Shown: one piece after another, positions 22,181 to 34,224 of the stretch
Numbering within the stretch: position 1 is the stretch's first letter
Layout of the letters: each line of letters begins with the position of its first letter
DNA from: Anaspis maculata
Lineage: Eukaryota > Arthropoda > Insecta > Coleoptera > Scraptiidae
Reading direction: 5' to 3'
NCBI GenBank assembly: GCA_949128115.1
Contig: OX421965.1
Span: 28,081,681-28,145,680, forward strand
DNA: 64,000 nucleotides
Program-made: the position numbers and the translations under genes
Notes under the pieces: model-generated
Database searches by the model: none
What the model was told of the DNA's origin: nothing
Seen by the model: only the letters and a program-made list of their open reading frames with translations

Positions 22181-22743
22181 TATTACCTAATCCTTACGCG
22201 TTAAAATTGGTGTATGAACTCAGCATTAGTTTCTCAACCCTCTACGAATCAGGATAAAGGTGATTCTGATATTATTCAATCCTTAATAAATCCGGAAGCA
22301 GTTCCTGGAAGCATGCATATTCCATTCATTAATGAACTGAAAAGTATAGAGGTATAGAACAACAGCAAATCAAAGTATGCCTGAATCCTACTTCGTGTTG
22401 GGATGTTGGGAAGCCGTCTTTTTCCAGGATGGAGTGCAAAAATATTTTCATAAGCTTTGGATGAAAAGCAAGCCCCCTAGTCGAGCCCCTAGTACACCTG
22501 CTGAAGTTTTTGCAAAACACACAACCTCGCAAACAACTCTTTCTTGGTAAAGTGCATCTGCATCGTCTGCGAATTGGCGATGATTTCCCGGTATGGGTCG
22601 ACAAAAACGCCACTTCGGCTTTTTGCTCATAGGAGGAATTTATTGCAAATTAAGTCTCCCGATGTACATCTTAGAAATTATGAAAATTTACGGCTGCGCC
22701 CCAGACTGTTGGGTTTTATAGCCGTGATGGCCATATATTTTCT
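22181..22743. other. No gene seen
   Basis: Small overlapping frames lie on both strands near 22330-22640. None is recognisable and none has copies. Confidence 0.35.
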
Positions 22744-22768
22744 ACACACACACACACACACACACACA
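22744..22768. repeat. (AC)n microsatellite
   Basis: About 12 AC units, directly upstream of the CpG-rich patch. Confidence 0.95.
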
Positions 22769-22869
22769 TACAGCACAGCGCACGGAGATGAGAATCTGAG
22801 ACCCATCATCATCGTCTTCGGATGGATGCTCGGATGGATGGTTCAAGTGGGACACACGAAAACTAATTG

Positions 22870-23170
22870 GTAAAAGAACCGGAAACGGTGCAAAAAACCG
22901 ATCTTCTTCGGGCTTCACGCATCGAAAATGGTTTTAGAAGGGGTCGAGGAGGCGCGAGAGGGGCACCCGGCGGTCGGATTCCAGCAGCCGCGAGGCGAGC
23001 AGCACTTCCGGTGGAGGGGAACACGCCGTGGGAACACAACATATCGGACCCGTATCGTATCCTGCCTGATGGGGCTTTGGCTCGATATGCTGCTGGCTCG
23101 GCTGCTGGCTGGTGCCTGCTAGATCGCCTTGTTTTTCCTAGTGCACAGTCTCCGCACACATCTAGCCAGC
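22870..23170. other. CpG-rich unique patch, possible first exon or promoter
   Basis: Strongly GC- and CpG-rich compared with its AT-rich surroundings. Several frames are open on both strands (plus 22867-23265; minus 22863-23159), which is expected of GC-rich DNA and does not show coding. The plus frame has an arginine/glycine/alanine-rich start without a known domain. A host promoter, 5' UTR or exon is plausible; nothing in the sequence settles it. Confidence 0.25.
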
Positions 23171-24640
23171 TGTGGAACGCAAAAATACGAAGGCTGACAA
23201 CTGACAGCGTAGGTACCTACAGCTCAGCATCCTCAGATGCGAGAAATCAAAATTTTGGGCTTTGAAGGTAGATACCTACTAAATATGTTTCTGTTACGTC
23301 TTGAAGTCAAATCACCCTGTATTGGGCTCTGAGACAATTTAAGCAACATAAACTAGACCTTGATCTCAGATTAATTTCAAGATACTTCGGGCAGGCGAAA
23401 GGTACTGTAAGGTTATTCTGTGAGATAATTTCATTAGGTCCATAGGAAGAAATGAGTTAAAATGTGACATTGACGGCCATAATGAAAAGCTTGTCACAGA
23501 ACAACCATGCTACAAATGATACTAGAAAATGTTTTTTCAAGTTTTCAACTTTTTGTTTCTCTGTTTTTGATGATATGCAAGAAAATCAAATTTGCTCCGG
23601 AGCAAATTAGCTTCGGTACCAAACTCGGTATCTAATAGCAGGTCATTTGTCAGCGTAAACAGCGGCGCAAACTAACGTGTCTAGAGTGGCGACTGACATT
23701 TGTCAAACGACAAATCGAAATTTGGGGATGGAAAGATGAGCTGAGATGGTGCGTGGGAAAAAACACGGAAGAAGATAAACGGGCACTGCTATGGCTAATT
23801 TCATTTATTCATTTGGGTTTTATTTAATTCAATGCAAGGTTCGGCTAGTGGGTAAAAGCACCCAGTTACACAGGCTCCTAATCATATAATATTCATTCTG
23901 TGTTTTGCCACTATTGGAGCCATTAATTGAAGCTATCCAAGTTTAGGTTGGGTAGGATTTGAAAAAAGACAAAAAAAAAAAGAGGAAAAAAGGCAGTCAT
24001 TTTCAGTGTTAGAGATTTATTGTTTCACCAAATAAAAGTCAGGTTAGGCCAGGTATCCAGTTGTCACAAATCCGACATTCAGTTTCCTTCCTCCCAATTT
24101 CTTTCATAAACGATCTCTGATATGAAGCTCGCCGCTGTCTCCGACAAGTTTTCCGTATTTCGTATTTCAATCACCTGGACACAACGTTACTGGAAGCCCG
24201 GGATTGTATAAGTTTCGTCACAACGATCACCGTCCTAGTTGTTCCACAACACATGGTTGTCAGTGAAGCGGTTGCTGTCTCAGGAGTTGTGAATTGCCTT
24301 CATACTTTGGAGTTTGGCCGATGGCTAGTCCTGTTCTTGTGCTTTCTCCTGCAGTCGTGCAGTCTTTCAGCTAACCCACACAAATCAATCTTATAACGAA
24401 ACACATACAGGGTGTCAAATTCAAAAATTACATTTGCCTGAAAGTCTGAAACAAAGGCAGATATCGAAAATCGCTCAAAACCGTTTCGACAGAATGGAGG
24501 GGGAACCATAATAGTGAAGTCAGTGACTCACCCCCACTACGTAGCTAAGCCCCAGCCCCCCCACTAATTTTTTCAAATAGCAACCCCTCACTAGTAAAAC
24601 ATAATTGAAAAGCCCTTGAAGAATGCTCTCCAGTGGTACA
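23171..24640. other. No gene seen
   Basis: AT-rich with a poly-A-like tract near 23970-23983 and one unpaired TACAGGGTGTCAAA terminus-like word at about 24413. The short minus frame at 24300-24509 crosses that word and has no known domain. Confidence 0.35.
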
Positions 24641-24942
24641 ATAGGTAGTATTAATAAAAAATAAGCGTAAGCATTTGCTTAGGTTTTTGAGGAGTTGCTA
24701 AGCAGACTTTCTCTAGCAACGCCCATGAAATCCAAGCAAATTCTCATGCTTATTGAAGTGAAACTTCTATTCTCGCGCCTAGATCACAACACACCATTAA
24801 CGCAGAACCACACATGGGAGTGAAATTGCTTGATAGCATCAGTGGTTGTAACAAACGCCTGTAACGACGTGCTGTAACGTTGTCTTGTCTGACCTTGGGG
24901 TGACCAGCGTCGTCCCAGGAAATAAAAGAATAAGCTGTTGCA

Positions 24943-24967
24943 GCGTTCGCCGCGTTCGCCGCGTTCG
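24943..24967. repeat. Short 9-bp tandem repeat
   Basis: GCGTTCGCC occurs twice in tandem with a partial third unit. It lies within an open minus frame (24750-25166) whose alanine-asparagine repeats it creates. I do not consider that frame a gene. Confidence 0.8.
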
Positions 24968-25103
24968 GATCTATTTTTAACTGATCGCCGACACTGGAGT
25001 GCTCTTCATGTTGTCGTACTGTTGGCCCGACAAGAATGGCTCTCGACTTGGCTTGAATAGATTCGAGCGGATGTGATTTATTATAGGGATAGGGAAGTAT
25101 ATT

Positions 25104-25180
25104 CAGGGCCGGGCCTAGCAGGCGTGCAGTGCGTTCCGGCGCGCAGGCGAGTACGGCAGGCGGCAAGTCATAGGGGCGGT
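25104..25180 (+). mobile_element. Possible hAT-type terminus, partner not found
   Basis: CAGGGCCGGGCCTAGCAGGC resembles the CAGGGCCGGC ends of the confirmed hAT element at 51931. No matching right end or TSD is visible nearby, so the element is truncated or the likeness is accidental. Confidence 0.3.
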
Positions 25181-25653
25181 AATATAATAATTAATTTGAA
25201 TTTCGAAGGATTCTTTTCATTCCCGCATTTGGTGAGGCTCTCCACTGCCGAGCGCAGCGAGAAAAGAAATAAAAGAAGTCTAATCGTGAAAAAATCATGT
25301 CGAAAGTACTCTGCCCTTTGAGTGACTAACGATAATAATAATAAGATTGATAATAAAAAAAACAAGATGATACAAACCGTGAGGGAGCGGAGCAGGAGTA
25401 CGAAAAGAACACCTCTTCGAACGTTGTTTGCTGATTGACTCATATCTGTAGAAGTTTCACTTCTTCCGAGGGTGACTATGGTCACGCACTCACTTTTTTT
25501 TTTTTAATAATACTACCCAATATTCTTTATTTTGTTCACGTAGTTTTCGATAAATTTGGAAAAATGTCTAATGAGTTAACATTGATGTAAATGAATTCAC
25601 TCCATGATCAATCAAATTTTAACTACTTCAAACCAAGAATAAAGACCTAATGT

Positions 25654-25913
25654 TCACAATACGTGTTCAAAATGATTGCCGTTGCTTTCAAGGCAATAAT
25701 AAAGCTTATTCTCGAACTTTTGTCGAACGTTTTCGAAGGTTTCTATTGAAAGCGCGCGACATTCTTTGGTAATTCTACGCAGTTCTTCAATCGACTCCGG
25801 CTGAGTTTCAAAAACAACAGACTTCAAGTGATCTCCCAGAAAAAAGTCTGGAAGAGTTAAGTCTAGTGATTTGGGAGGCCATTCAATGGGTCCTCCTCTG
25901 CCAATCCACAGAA
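25654..25913 (-). pseudogene. C-terminal transposase fragment, IS630/Tc1-like
   Basis: On the minus strand, codons from about 25913 down to a TGA at 25654-25656 give about 86 residues ending the protein. They include WIGRGGPIEWPPKSLDL, LPDFFLGDHLKSVV, ELRRITKECRAL, NVRQKFENKLYYCLE and the end NGNHFEHVL. This matches from memory the C-terminus of a common insect transposase family of the IS630/Tc1/mariner group, in which a W-P-P-x-S-x-D-L motif precedes the last catalytic acid. That acid appears kept in LPDFF, while the usual tryptophan of the FFLWG motif is lost. No start and no catalytic N-terminal part lie upstream, so this is a fragment. It is not broken by stops, suggesting fairly recent truncation. 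A CAGGGTGTTTCAAA-type terminus at about 26370-26382 may be its TIR. Confidence 0.75.
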
Positions 25914-27077
25914 GAAAATTTTTTTGAGCTCTTGAAAGTAGATACTATTTCGAGATATTTTTCAAAGTTTCAAACCCAAATACCTCGAGAACGAAGCCTC
26001 TAATCAAAATTTTGCATGAGGAACTTTTTCTTTCAAATTGAACGTATAGTTGAAAAATATGAACAATCCATAAAATTACTCAAAGGGGTGAAAATAGAGA
26101 TATAAGAGCGGAAACACCCCCCTGTATCCACGTCTCTGGAAAATTTTGATAGAATGCATTATTATTTTTAGATACTGACTTATTTCAGTAAGCTTTGGTT
26201 CGAATTTCAACAAATCGGTTGAGAAGTTTTAAAGTTATGACAGAAAATCGATTTTTGAAGTTCAACTTTGAACGCTTATATCTCCGTTATTATTTGTTTC
26301 TGACATATATATTTGTTTTGAAGTCCACTTCTTCCAAAGTTCCCTGTCATTTCCTAAAAGGACGCGATCTAAATTTGAAACACCCTGTATACCTATGTAG
26401 GTATACTATGTATATATGTACATAGATTACATGACTTTTTTTAAGCAGACTATGTCAATATGTAGACTACAAAATAACCTTAAAATTATCTGTCAAATGT
26501 CAATGACGTACGATGTAAACAAGAAAAACTAATAGGTATTGACTTTTAAGTCAGCCAGTTTGTGTCAAAAGATTATTGTGAGTACACTTGAAATAAACAT
26601 TCTTGGGAGTTTGGGATTATATCATCATACCAGCTAGATAATCTGGCTACAACTCCAAACCTCCCAAAGCCCTTACAAAAACCAGCAACTTGCATTGTTG
26701 TGAACATTTAGAGATTATAACAATCAGAATTCTGCATTGCGGTTGACATAAAATTGGAGGAAAATAAAAAGTAACTAGAGTCGACATAATTTACATATTC
26801 TACTTTGTCTACCTGTTGTCTCCGTATGTCAAGCAGACAATGTAGATAAGCGTAAAGTACCAGCACTGACGCTATTTTCTCGCTGAGGATGCGCAAAAGT
26901 TTTTATAAAAAATATATGTCTGGCATTTTTGTCATTGTCACGTTGATTATGGGTGCTGAGGGCTCTTTTTGTTGCTGCCTAGTAAATTCTGAAACATCCG
27001 TCACCATGAACTTCTTCCAAATCGATCGATTCTAATGAAGTAAGTATATGTATAAGTTTCGATCTCTTTGATGGATA
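25914..27077. other. Transposon-derived flank, then unique AT-rich DNA
   Basis: From the transposase fragment to about 26382 the DNA probably belongs to the same decayed element, ending TTTGAAACACCCTG before TA. From 26400 onward I see nothing but short frames. Confidence 0.4.
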
Positions 27078-27354
27078 TGGACAAGGAGCTGATGTCTCAA
27101 AACTTACGTCATGAGGTACATGATTTTAACCCTGTAGGTCTAAGGTGCGTTGATCAGGTTGTTGAAAATTGCTTTGTCTTACATGTCAGACCGAGGGCTC
27201 TAGTAGTGGGGACGGTACGCGACGAAAATCCCTTGGATACTGCACTTTTGAGTAGAGTTATGAAACTTGGCACATAGTTTCTAGGGACCACAAGAAGAAA
27301 TTTCGCCCGATGTTCCCAGAAATTTTTTTGGCGGAATCCGTTATATAGGCCCCT

Positions 27355-27625
27355 TTTTCCAAAATGGCGTCCAAATTTTGAAAATTGGCGATTGGTCGTA
27401 CAGTGGCGCGCAAAGTATCAATTCCTAACATTTTGACCATAAAGAGTTGATTTAAGCCACCCCTGACTCGATCCGTCTGATATTTTGACCATTTGGGCCT
27501 CTTTTCCAAAATGGCAGCCAAACTTCGAAAGTTGAAATTTGGTCGTATAGTGGCCTGCAAGGCATCAATTCTGGACATTTCGACCATGACAAGTCGATTT
27601 AAGGCTACCCCGACTCTGCCCAACC
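27355..27625 (-). repeat. 147-bp tandem repeat in left arm
   Basis: CATTTTGACCATAAAGAGTT at 27429 and CATTTCGACCATGACAAGTC at 27576 are exactly 147 bases apart, and each unit contains CCAAAATGGC and TGGTCGTA. 147 is divisible by three, so the minus strand stays open as a repeated 49-residue pattern (27258-27623). Comparison with the other arm shows mostly amino-acid-changing differences, so I treat it as non-coding. Confidence 0.75.
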
Positions 27626-29697
27626 TAAATTTTGACCTTAATACTCAATAATTATAGTGCTGATTTAGAATTAATTTTTTTTTATCTTGAGAAGGGTTGT
27701 GAAAAACCCGAGGGAAAACCACTTCTTGGGCTTTCTGTGTGTCCAACATGTGAGTAATCCGGAGGGCAGAATCACTACATTTTTCCGAAGGAATGAAAGG
27801 CTCCTCCCAGTGGCAAAACCTATTTCACGCATGTATAAAACTGTGACAATCATCAAAAACGTCGAAAGTACATACCCACATACCAACTTCAAGTTGTTTC
27901 AGAATATTTTCATCAGTGCAGAAGAAATTTGGCATGTTGATTAGGAATAAATTCTTGCAAGGTATTGATTTTCTGCATGAGAGAGCGTCCCACTGATGTA
28001 GAGCATCTGAGTTGACTGTGGGCTGATATGGGGTGCAATTTATTTGGAAATTTGCACGTTTGCACGAAGGATCAATTCGTAACATTTTGACTATGACGAG
28101 TTGATTCAAACCACCTCTTACTCGATTCGGCTGATATTTGGGCCATTGAGGCCTTCTTTCCAAAATGGCAGCCAAACCTCGAAAATCGGCAGGTAGTCGT
28201 ATAGGGGCACGCAAGGTATCCATTCCTGGACATTTCGACCATTGCGAGTCGATTAATATCATTCCCGACTCGACTTGATTCAAATTTTGGCCTCAATCCC
28301 CATTTATAGTCCTGTCCTCCTGTCAGTGAAGATCTCGTGGCATCAAAACCGCAAGAAATTTCGAAGTGCAAGTTGTTTGAATATGCACGGATCGAGATGA
28401 GCGGTTTTTGCAGATTTATACGTCGATAAGAGTTGTACTTGAAGAGATTTGAGCAGAAGACAATAACAATGTACCTCTTATTGAATCGTAGTACTGTTTA
28501 TAAAAATTTCTGCAAGTTTCTAGTGTGTCCAAGGCACAAAGATCTCTCCTATAGGTCTTAGTTTGTCCCATGTAACACATTTTTGGCAAAAAATGTAGGT
28601 ATAGTTTTATATTTTTTGCACTTATAGCCGTAAAGTCCCTCATTATTAAAACCTGTTTCTGAATCGCAATCGGATTTTTTAGTGTCTATGATAGGAAGAA
28701 TATTATACCTTCGAGAAAAGCATTACAGTTTTAGCGCTCTATGTTCATAGCTCTTTCCCAACCTTGATATATGCATTGTATAAATACTCCTAGTAGGCCA
28801 GCTGCCGTTCAAATTGTGCAATTTTTGGAAAGCACGGGCAGGTGGCGTGTTCAGCATTTGTCGTTTGGTCGCTCAAATTAGTTATAAATCACGCTGTCTC
28901 CAAATTTCAACGTGGCGCCCAACTTACTGATGAATGTTGATGGTTTGGTACAGAAATTTCAATTTTTCTCATATGAGCTGATAATTTCTTGCGAGCTGAT
29001 TGCTCTAGGCGACATCTAGCGACTAAGTCCCAAATTCGAGGCTGACCTACTAGTAATAGTCATACAATGGTATATGTAAGTGACAAAACGAGTATAATGC
29101 AACATGTAGAAATTGGATCACCTACAGGAATTAGAATTGAAAAGGGATTCAGGATAGGTGAGAGTTCTGTTCTTCACCAATGTAATAGATGAAGAAAACA
29201 GTAAAGAAGAATGTAGGTGAGCGTCTCGCACAATCGCACAAACGCAAACGTGCAAATTTTCAAAGAAGTTATTACATCCCATATCGACGCCATATCGGAG
29301 TCTGAAGTCTGAGAGGCAGAGAGAAGTCTAACCTCCAAACACCACTGAGAAACAGCAAATACACGAGATAGAGCGCAGATTCCTCAATCACTGTTATTTC
29401 TGGTAACGTAATATATAGCCTGACTTATCTTTTAGCACAAATACAAATTCTGAAACAACTTGCAATTGATGTGTACTATGTACTTTCGACTTTTTTTTCT
29501 GGTTTTGACAGTTTTATACATGCGTGAAATGGGTTTTGCCAGTGGGATGGGGAGCCTTTTATTTCTTCGGAGAAATGTAGTGATTCTGCTCTCCGGATTA
29601 CTCACATGTTGGACACACAGAAAGTCCAAGAAGTGGTTTTCCACAACACTTCTGAAAATTGAAAAAAAAATTTCAGTATCAGCACTATAATTGAGTA

Positions 29698-30000
29698 TTG
29701 AGGCCAAAATGTAGGTTGGATGGAGTCGGAATAGGCTTTAATCGACTTGTCATGGTCGAAATGTCAAGAATTGATACCTTGGAGGCCACTATAAGACCAA
29801 ATGCCAACTTCCAAAGTTTGGCTGCCATTTTGGAAAAAAGGCCCAAATGGCCAAAATATCAAACGGATCAAGTCAGGGGTGGCTTTAGTCAACTTGTCAT
29901 GGTCAAAATGTTGGGAATTGTTACTTTGCGCGCCACTGTACGACCAATCGCCAATTTTCAAAATTTGGTCGCCATTTTGGAAAAAGGGGCCTATATAACG
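29698..30000 (+). repeat. 147-bp tandem repeat in right arm
   Basis: Mirror copy of the left-arm array, open on the plus strand at 29698-30081 with residues such as NFQSLAAILEKRPKWPKYQ. A third, more diverged copy lies in the loop near 28070-28290. Confidence 0.75.
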
Positions 30001-31039
30001 GATTCCGTCGAAATTTTTTTTGGGAACATCGGGCGAAATTTCTTCTTATGGTCCCTAGAAACTATGTGTCAAGTTTCATAACTCTACTCAAAAGTGCAGT
30101 ATCCAAAAGCGTACCGACCCCACTATAGGCTGGTATGAGCCTGTCAATTTTCGAAAAAATGGCCAAAAATTCTCGGTATAAGGTACATGAATGAAACCAA
30201 CTGGATTTTGTGTGGGAACATCCCCTTGATCGAGAATCTGGTCGTAAGACAAAATTTTTGAAGGGCTTTTCATCCATAAGACAAGTTTGAAATTTTCAAA
30301 AAAAAAACAAAATTTGTCAATTTTTTCATAGATGTTTTTGTTGACTAACCCATCAAGTGTGATATATATTTGTAATCAGAATAAAAAACGGAATCGATTT
30401 CCATGTTAAAATACAGGGTGTACGATTTGAGAAAATTTTTTCGATGTTGCACCCTGTAAACGATGTACCATTAAAAAAACTTGTGGACAGATTCGAAGCC
30501 TGCGTAAAAAAATATGAGAGAATCGTTTTTATTCCTGAAATTATGCCCAAGAAGAAGTCTCCAGGAGAAGGTAAATTTTGGACTTTTTTGATAATTTCAA
30601 ACTTGTCTTATGGACCGAGAGCCCCCAAAAATGTTGTCTCATAACCTGATTTTTGATTAAGGGGATGTTCTCACACAAAAGCCCGTTGGTTTCATTCATG
30701 TACCTTATGACATAAATTTTTGACATTTTTCAGCCTAAAGCCCCCGGTCTGACATGTAAGACAAAGAAATTTTTAGCAACCTTATCAACGCACATTAGAC
30801 CTACAGGGTTAAAATCATGTACCTTATGACGTAAGTTTTGAGGCACCAGCTCCCTGTCCAATAAACTAGATTCCACCTCAGGTGGGTTCATTCAGAGCTG
30901 GGTGTTGTAGGCGCAACAAAAGACTATTGTTACAAGCGGCGATTCCCGTGCATTCTGGTGAACACGGAATATTTCTAGACTCTTTCATTGCGTCGCAGTG
31001 TACAAGTGCGGAGCGTTCTAGTGCATTCCAGGGCATAAT

Positions 31040-31475
31040 ACGTGATGGCTTGGTAACTGAAATACTTGAAACATTCAACGCTCGATCAAGACACATCTGT
31101 TCATTTTGGCGGAGGGCGCGGGCTCTAGAGCACGGCAGAATAATACGCGAAAAGTGTAGGATTGTTTGGGAGTCGTCGCGATATCGTATGCCGGGTCACT
31201 GTGGAAACTGCTGGAGAACGCATGGAACATTCGAGATGAATTAGTCGGACCTATATAAGGCATCAATCGTCGGCTCACAAGCAGCAATCGGGAGCGATCG
31301 AGTGCGAAACAAGAAAAGTAGCAACCTGCGATATTCCTAGTAAAGAACTGTTGGCGTGTATTGATTGTAGTACGCAGTAATAAACAGTTTGTGTTTTAAA
31401 ACGGTGGTCTCAATTATAATCGAACCCGTACGCGAAATACGCGCTTATCCTTAATCTAACATTTAGTGTCCATCC
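31040..31475 (+). mobile_element. LTR-like sequence, copy 1 (solo LTR candidate)
   Basis: Contains ATTTTGGCGGAGGGC preceded by AAGACACATCTG, a TATATAA at 31252-31258, a start-like region with CAATCGGGAGCGATCG, and AATAAA at 31379-31384. The order of enhancer-like block, TATA and poly(A) signal is that of an LTR. Sequences at 43830-44120 and 59170-59645 share the AATTGGCGGAGGAGCC block, and 59580-59640 shares the TACGCAGT and GTGTTTTAAA-like end. No internal retroelement genes are adjacent, so solo LTRs or fragments are likely. Edges are approximate. Confidence 0.5.
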
Positions 31476-32070
31476 CTTGAGAATGACGCTTAATTAATTA
31501 AACCTCTGCGATCTTAGGTATGCTGCGAATTCAACATTGAGCTCAAAGTTCGTTTGGAAAATATAGTGAGGACCTAACTCCTATACACACACATATAGGA
31601 GAGGGACGTCGTCAAAGCGAAATTATTATTAGAACAGGACGCACGTCTTGGTGTTCCGAGACCTTATCATCGTATGGTGTGAAATGGATTAAAAATAAAT
31701 CGAGGGACGTGTGCGGAAAAAAGAAATCCAACGACTTCCGGTGCGGGCATGGTTTCCTTCCGGTTCATTCATCCTGGGTGATGGAGTGCACTATGACGAG
31801 TCATCAAAACTTGCACATGCATCTCATCGCTGCTTATCTCGTTTCTAATAAATGTAAACTCATCGAGGGATATTTCACCATAGCAGCTGTTAGTTCCCGC
31901 AACGTTTAAAAGATGTTGCTTATCGAAGAATCGAAAATCGAATCCTCTCTGCCGATGCACACGTCCTCTGATGTAGATAAGTACCTACCTAGTCGGACCA
32001 TGGAAATTTCGTCGGCGTCCATACCTGAGGGTTGGCTTTTGATTTATAGAGTTTTCCACTTTCTCTCAGT
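31476..32070. other. No gene seen
   Basis: Two opposite-strand frames near 31680-31960 overlap and carry no known domain. Confidence 0.35.
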
Positions 32071-32342
32071 GAAAAGTTTCTCCCTCATCACCTAACTCCC
32101 GATTCTTGAGTATCAGAGTTCCAAGTGAAAACAGGTCGATTTTTATTTTGAGGGAAACATCTAAGACACCTATAGCCAAATTTTTATCTTCAACCTCTTC
32201 GCCCCCACCCTACCCTATTTTCAAATTTCAAACGGCATTATCACTATAGGTGTCCTCTTTGAAATAAAAATCGACCTGTTTTTACTGGAAAATCTGATAC
32301 TCAAGAATCGGGAGTTACGTAATGATGAGGGAGAAACTTTCC
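32071..32342. mobile_element. Hairpin derivative of TIR element B
   Basis: GAAAAGTTTCTCCCTCATCA on the left is mirrored at 32342. Inside lie AACTCCCGATTCTTGAG, AAAACAGGTCGATTTTTAT and their complements, the same words as the termini of element B at 42064. A further B-related stretch with GGGGGCGAAGGGTTGAAGAT follows to about 32600. Confidence 0.6.
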
Positions 32343-32600
32343 TGCAATAACAATGAGAGAATTTTGAAAGGGGGTGGAGGGGTGATTCGAGACAATTCAA
32401 AATATGTTTGACAGAAAAGGAATTTTATTACCTTCAATTAAATGTATCACAAGGTAGGTGATGCGGTTTGAAATTTTAAAATAGGGTGGGGTGGGGGCGA
32501 AGGGTTGAAGATACAAATTTGTTATCACGTGTCTTAGATGTCCCTATCGAAATAAAAATCGACCTGTTACGGTTTTTTCCCAGGAAAAATTTGTGCAGCG

Positions 32601-34224
32601 AAATATCGGGGGTAGGTCATTTTACAAAAAGTCACCCTGTACAAAGGTTTTGTTATTCATCAATTATTAGAAGTTAGTAGGAACACAAAAATGAGAATTT
32701 GGCCTTTAGATCCCCACATGATGGAGTTGGAATCGACGCCCCCTACACCTGGAAATATTTTTCAAACGAGGTTGACTTTAGCGCCCTCTGGGACGGGTAG
32801 ATTTCGCGGCACAAAAAAATTTTCGGTTGAAACTTGTAGGGACTCACAGGAGCTACAACTTTTGTTGAGAATTTTTTCTATAACTATCATAGAAAAGCAG
32901 ATAGAAAATTGTAAAAAAATCACCCTCTAAAAAACGACGGTTTTCGGCTTCTGGCACTTTTTCTCGACAAGTTATTGGAAAGTTCTGAACACAACTTGTT
33001 TCAAAAGAAAATCGAAATCCAACCAATAGCAACTGAGATATAGAAAAACACCCTTATCTCGGAAAGCTCAAGGAAATTTCGCGGTTCGGGGCTCTGTGGG
33101 GGATTCCCTAGGTGTATGCAAAAATTCAGCCAGAGTACACGTTTTGTAAATATAAGACACTTTTTGAGCCAGATTGACTGGCCTATTTTGGCATATAATA
33201 TCTGATGACGTGATAACCCAGCAAACGTCACAAGTGGTATCTTCCAAGTGAAGGGATCATTTGTTCCACGTTCCGAATTCCAAGCTATTTCCTGAATAAC
33301 AAAATCAATTTCTCCTCTACGTTCTAAGCCACTGCTGATTATTCAAAAACACTAGACAGTGACAATACTTAACAACTGATTCTTGTTTGAAAAACGTTTT
33401 GCCGATACTTCTTGGAAATTTTTGAAGTTGAAGCGGCCCATTTCTAGTGAGGATGTGTTCCAAGAGCAGTTCGCAAGCGCCTGATGGCAGCAAACTTTGA
33501 AGTGATAGTTTTTAGCTGGCTCCGACACAGCGTCACGGACGATCACATTTTGCCCGTCAAGATTGTCAAATCTCGGCTTTGATTTTTTACGTCAAAACAG
33601 GCCAAGCTTCCTCTGTTCAATTATTTTAGACATTCTCAGGTTGAACGTATTATACATATCTCATATCTCTTAAAACAATAGGAACAAGAGGAAGAGCGAA
33701 AATAAGATTAAATTTATAAAGGTGGTTTTTGATATTTTAATTAGGATTTTATGAACATAATAATGGCCTGTGATGCAGAATATTCAAAGCGGACGTGCAC
33801 ATCCGACCGAAATCCGCTTTTCTTTATTCCTTTGAAGTAGGTAGTGCGGTAATGCCATCATCATTTTTTAGCCTCGCCATATTACGGATTAGCGGAGGCT
33901 TTTTGTGGCCGCTTTTTTTTTCGTGATTTTTCGTATATCTTTTTGTCTTTTCTTGGTAACTAAATCCTCCATAACGTTCCAAATGAATGTTGCAACAAAT
34001 CGATCAATCTCGCTTATTTCCTAATCGAATCGTATCTAAACATTTATACCTATAATGTATATCTCGTTCATGATGTTCATCAGTTATATCAATTTTTAAT
34101 ATTTATTATTGCAATTTTGAGAGCTGAAATAGTACTAGTTTTTTCACTAGTAGCTGTGTTGTACATCATTATTGACCTGTTTCTGAATTAAGGTGGCAAT
34201 TTTCTAGCAGTAAGAAAATACTAG
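32601..34224. other. No gene seen
   Basis: One unpaired TCACCCTGTA word near 32632. Otherwise AT-rich with short frames only. Confidence 0.35.

Larger units (their letters stand above)
27204..30125. mobile_element. 2.9-kb inverted-repeat element inserted in F2, 3-bp TSD TAG
   Basis: The ends are TAGTGGGGACGGTACGC and GCGTACCGACCCCACTA, flanked by TAG at 27201-27203 and 30126-30128. F1 has the single uninterrupted TAG at this point. The arms pair over about 700 bases (27204-27945 and 29430-30125), with landmarks GTCCCTAGAAACTATGTG and GGACACACAGAAAG. The ~1.5-kb loop contains a further diverged tandem unit at about 28070-28290 and otherwise nothing recognisable. A 3-bp TSD fits PIF/Harbinger or CACTA elements better than TA-targeting ones, but no transposase is present to decide. 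Confidence 0.85.
27078..30862. mobile_element. Inverted-repeat element F, copy F2, split by an insertion
   Basis: The left segment 27078-27203 begins TGGACAAGGAGCTGATG and matches 14949-15075. The right segment 30126-30862 matches 15075-15834 and ends CACCAGCTCCCTGTCCA. Removing the insertion at 27204-30125 leaves about 860 bases in the same order as F1 (895 bases). Paired open frames such as 30444-30644 and 30353-30550 correspond to those in F1 and reflect the palindrome. Confidence 0.85.

Noticed and set aside
22863..23265. 132-codon plus frame and 98-codon minus frame
   Set aside because: Both strands are open over the same CpG-rich patch. No known domain or splice context chooses one.
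27258..30081. Matching 121- and 127-codon frames in the two arms of the inserted element
   Set aside because: Arm differences change amino acids at least as often as not. The open frames follow from tandem units whose length is a multiple of three.
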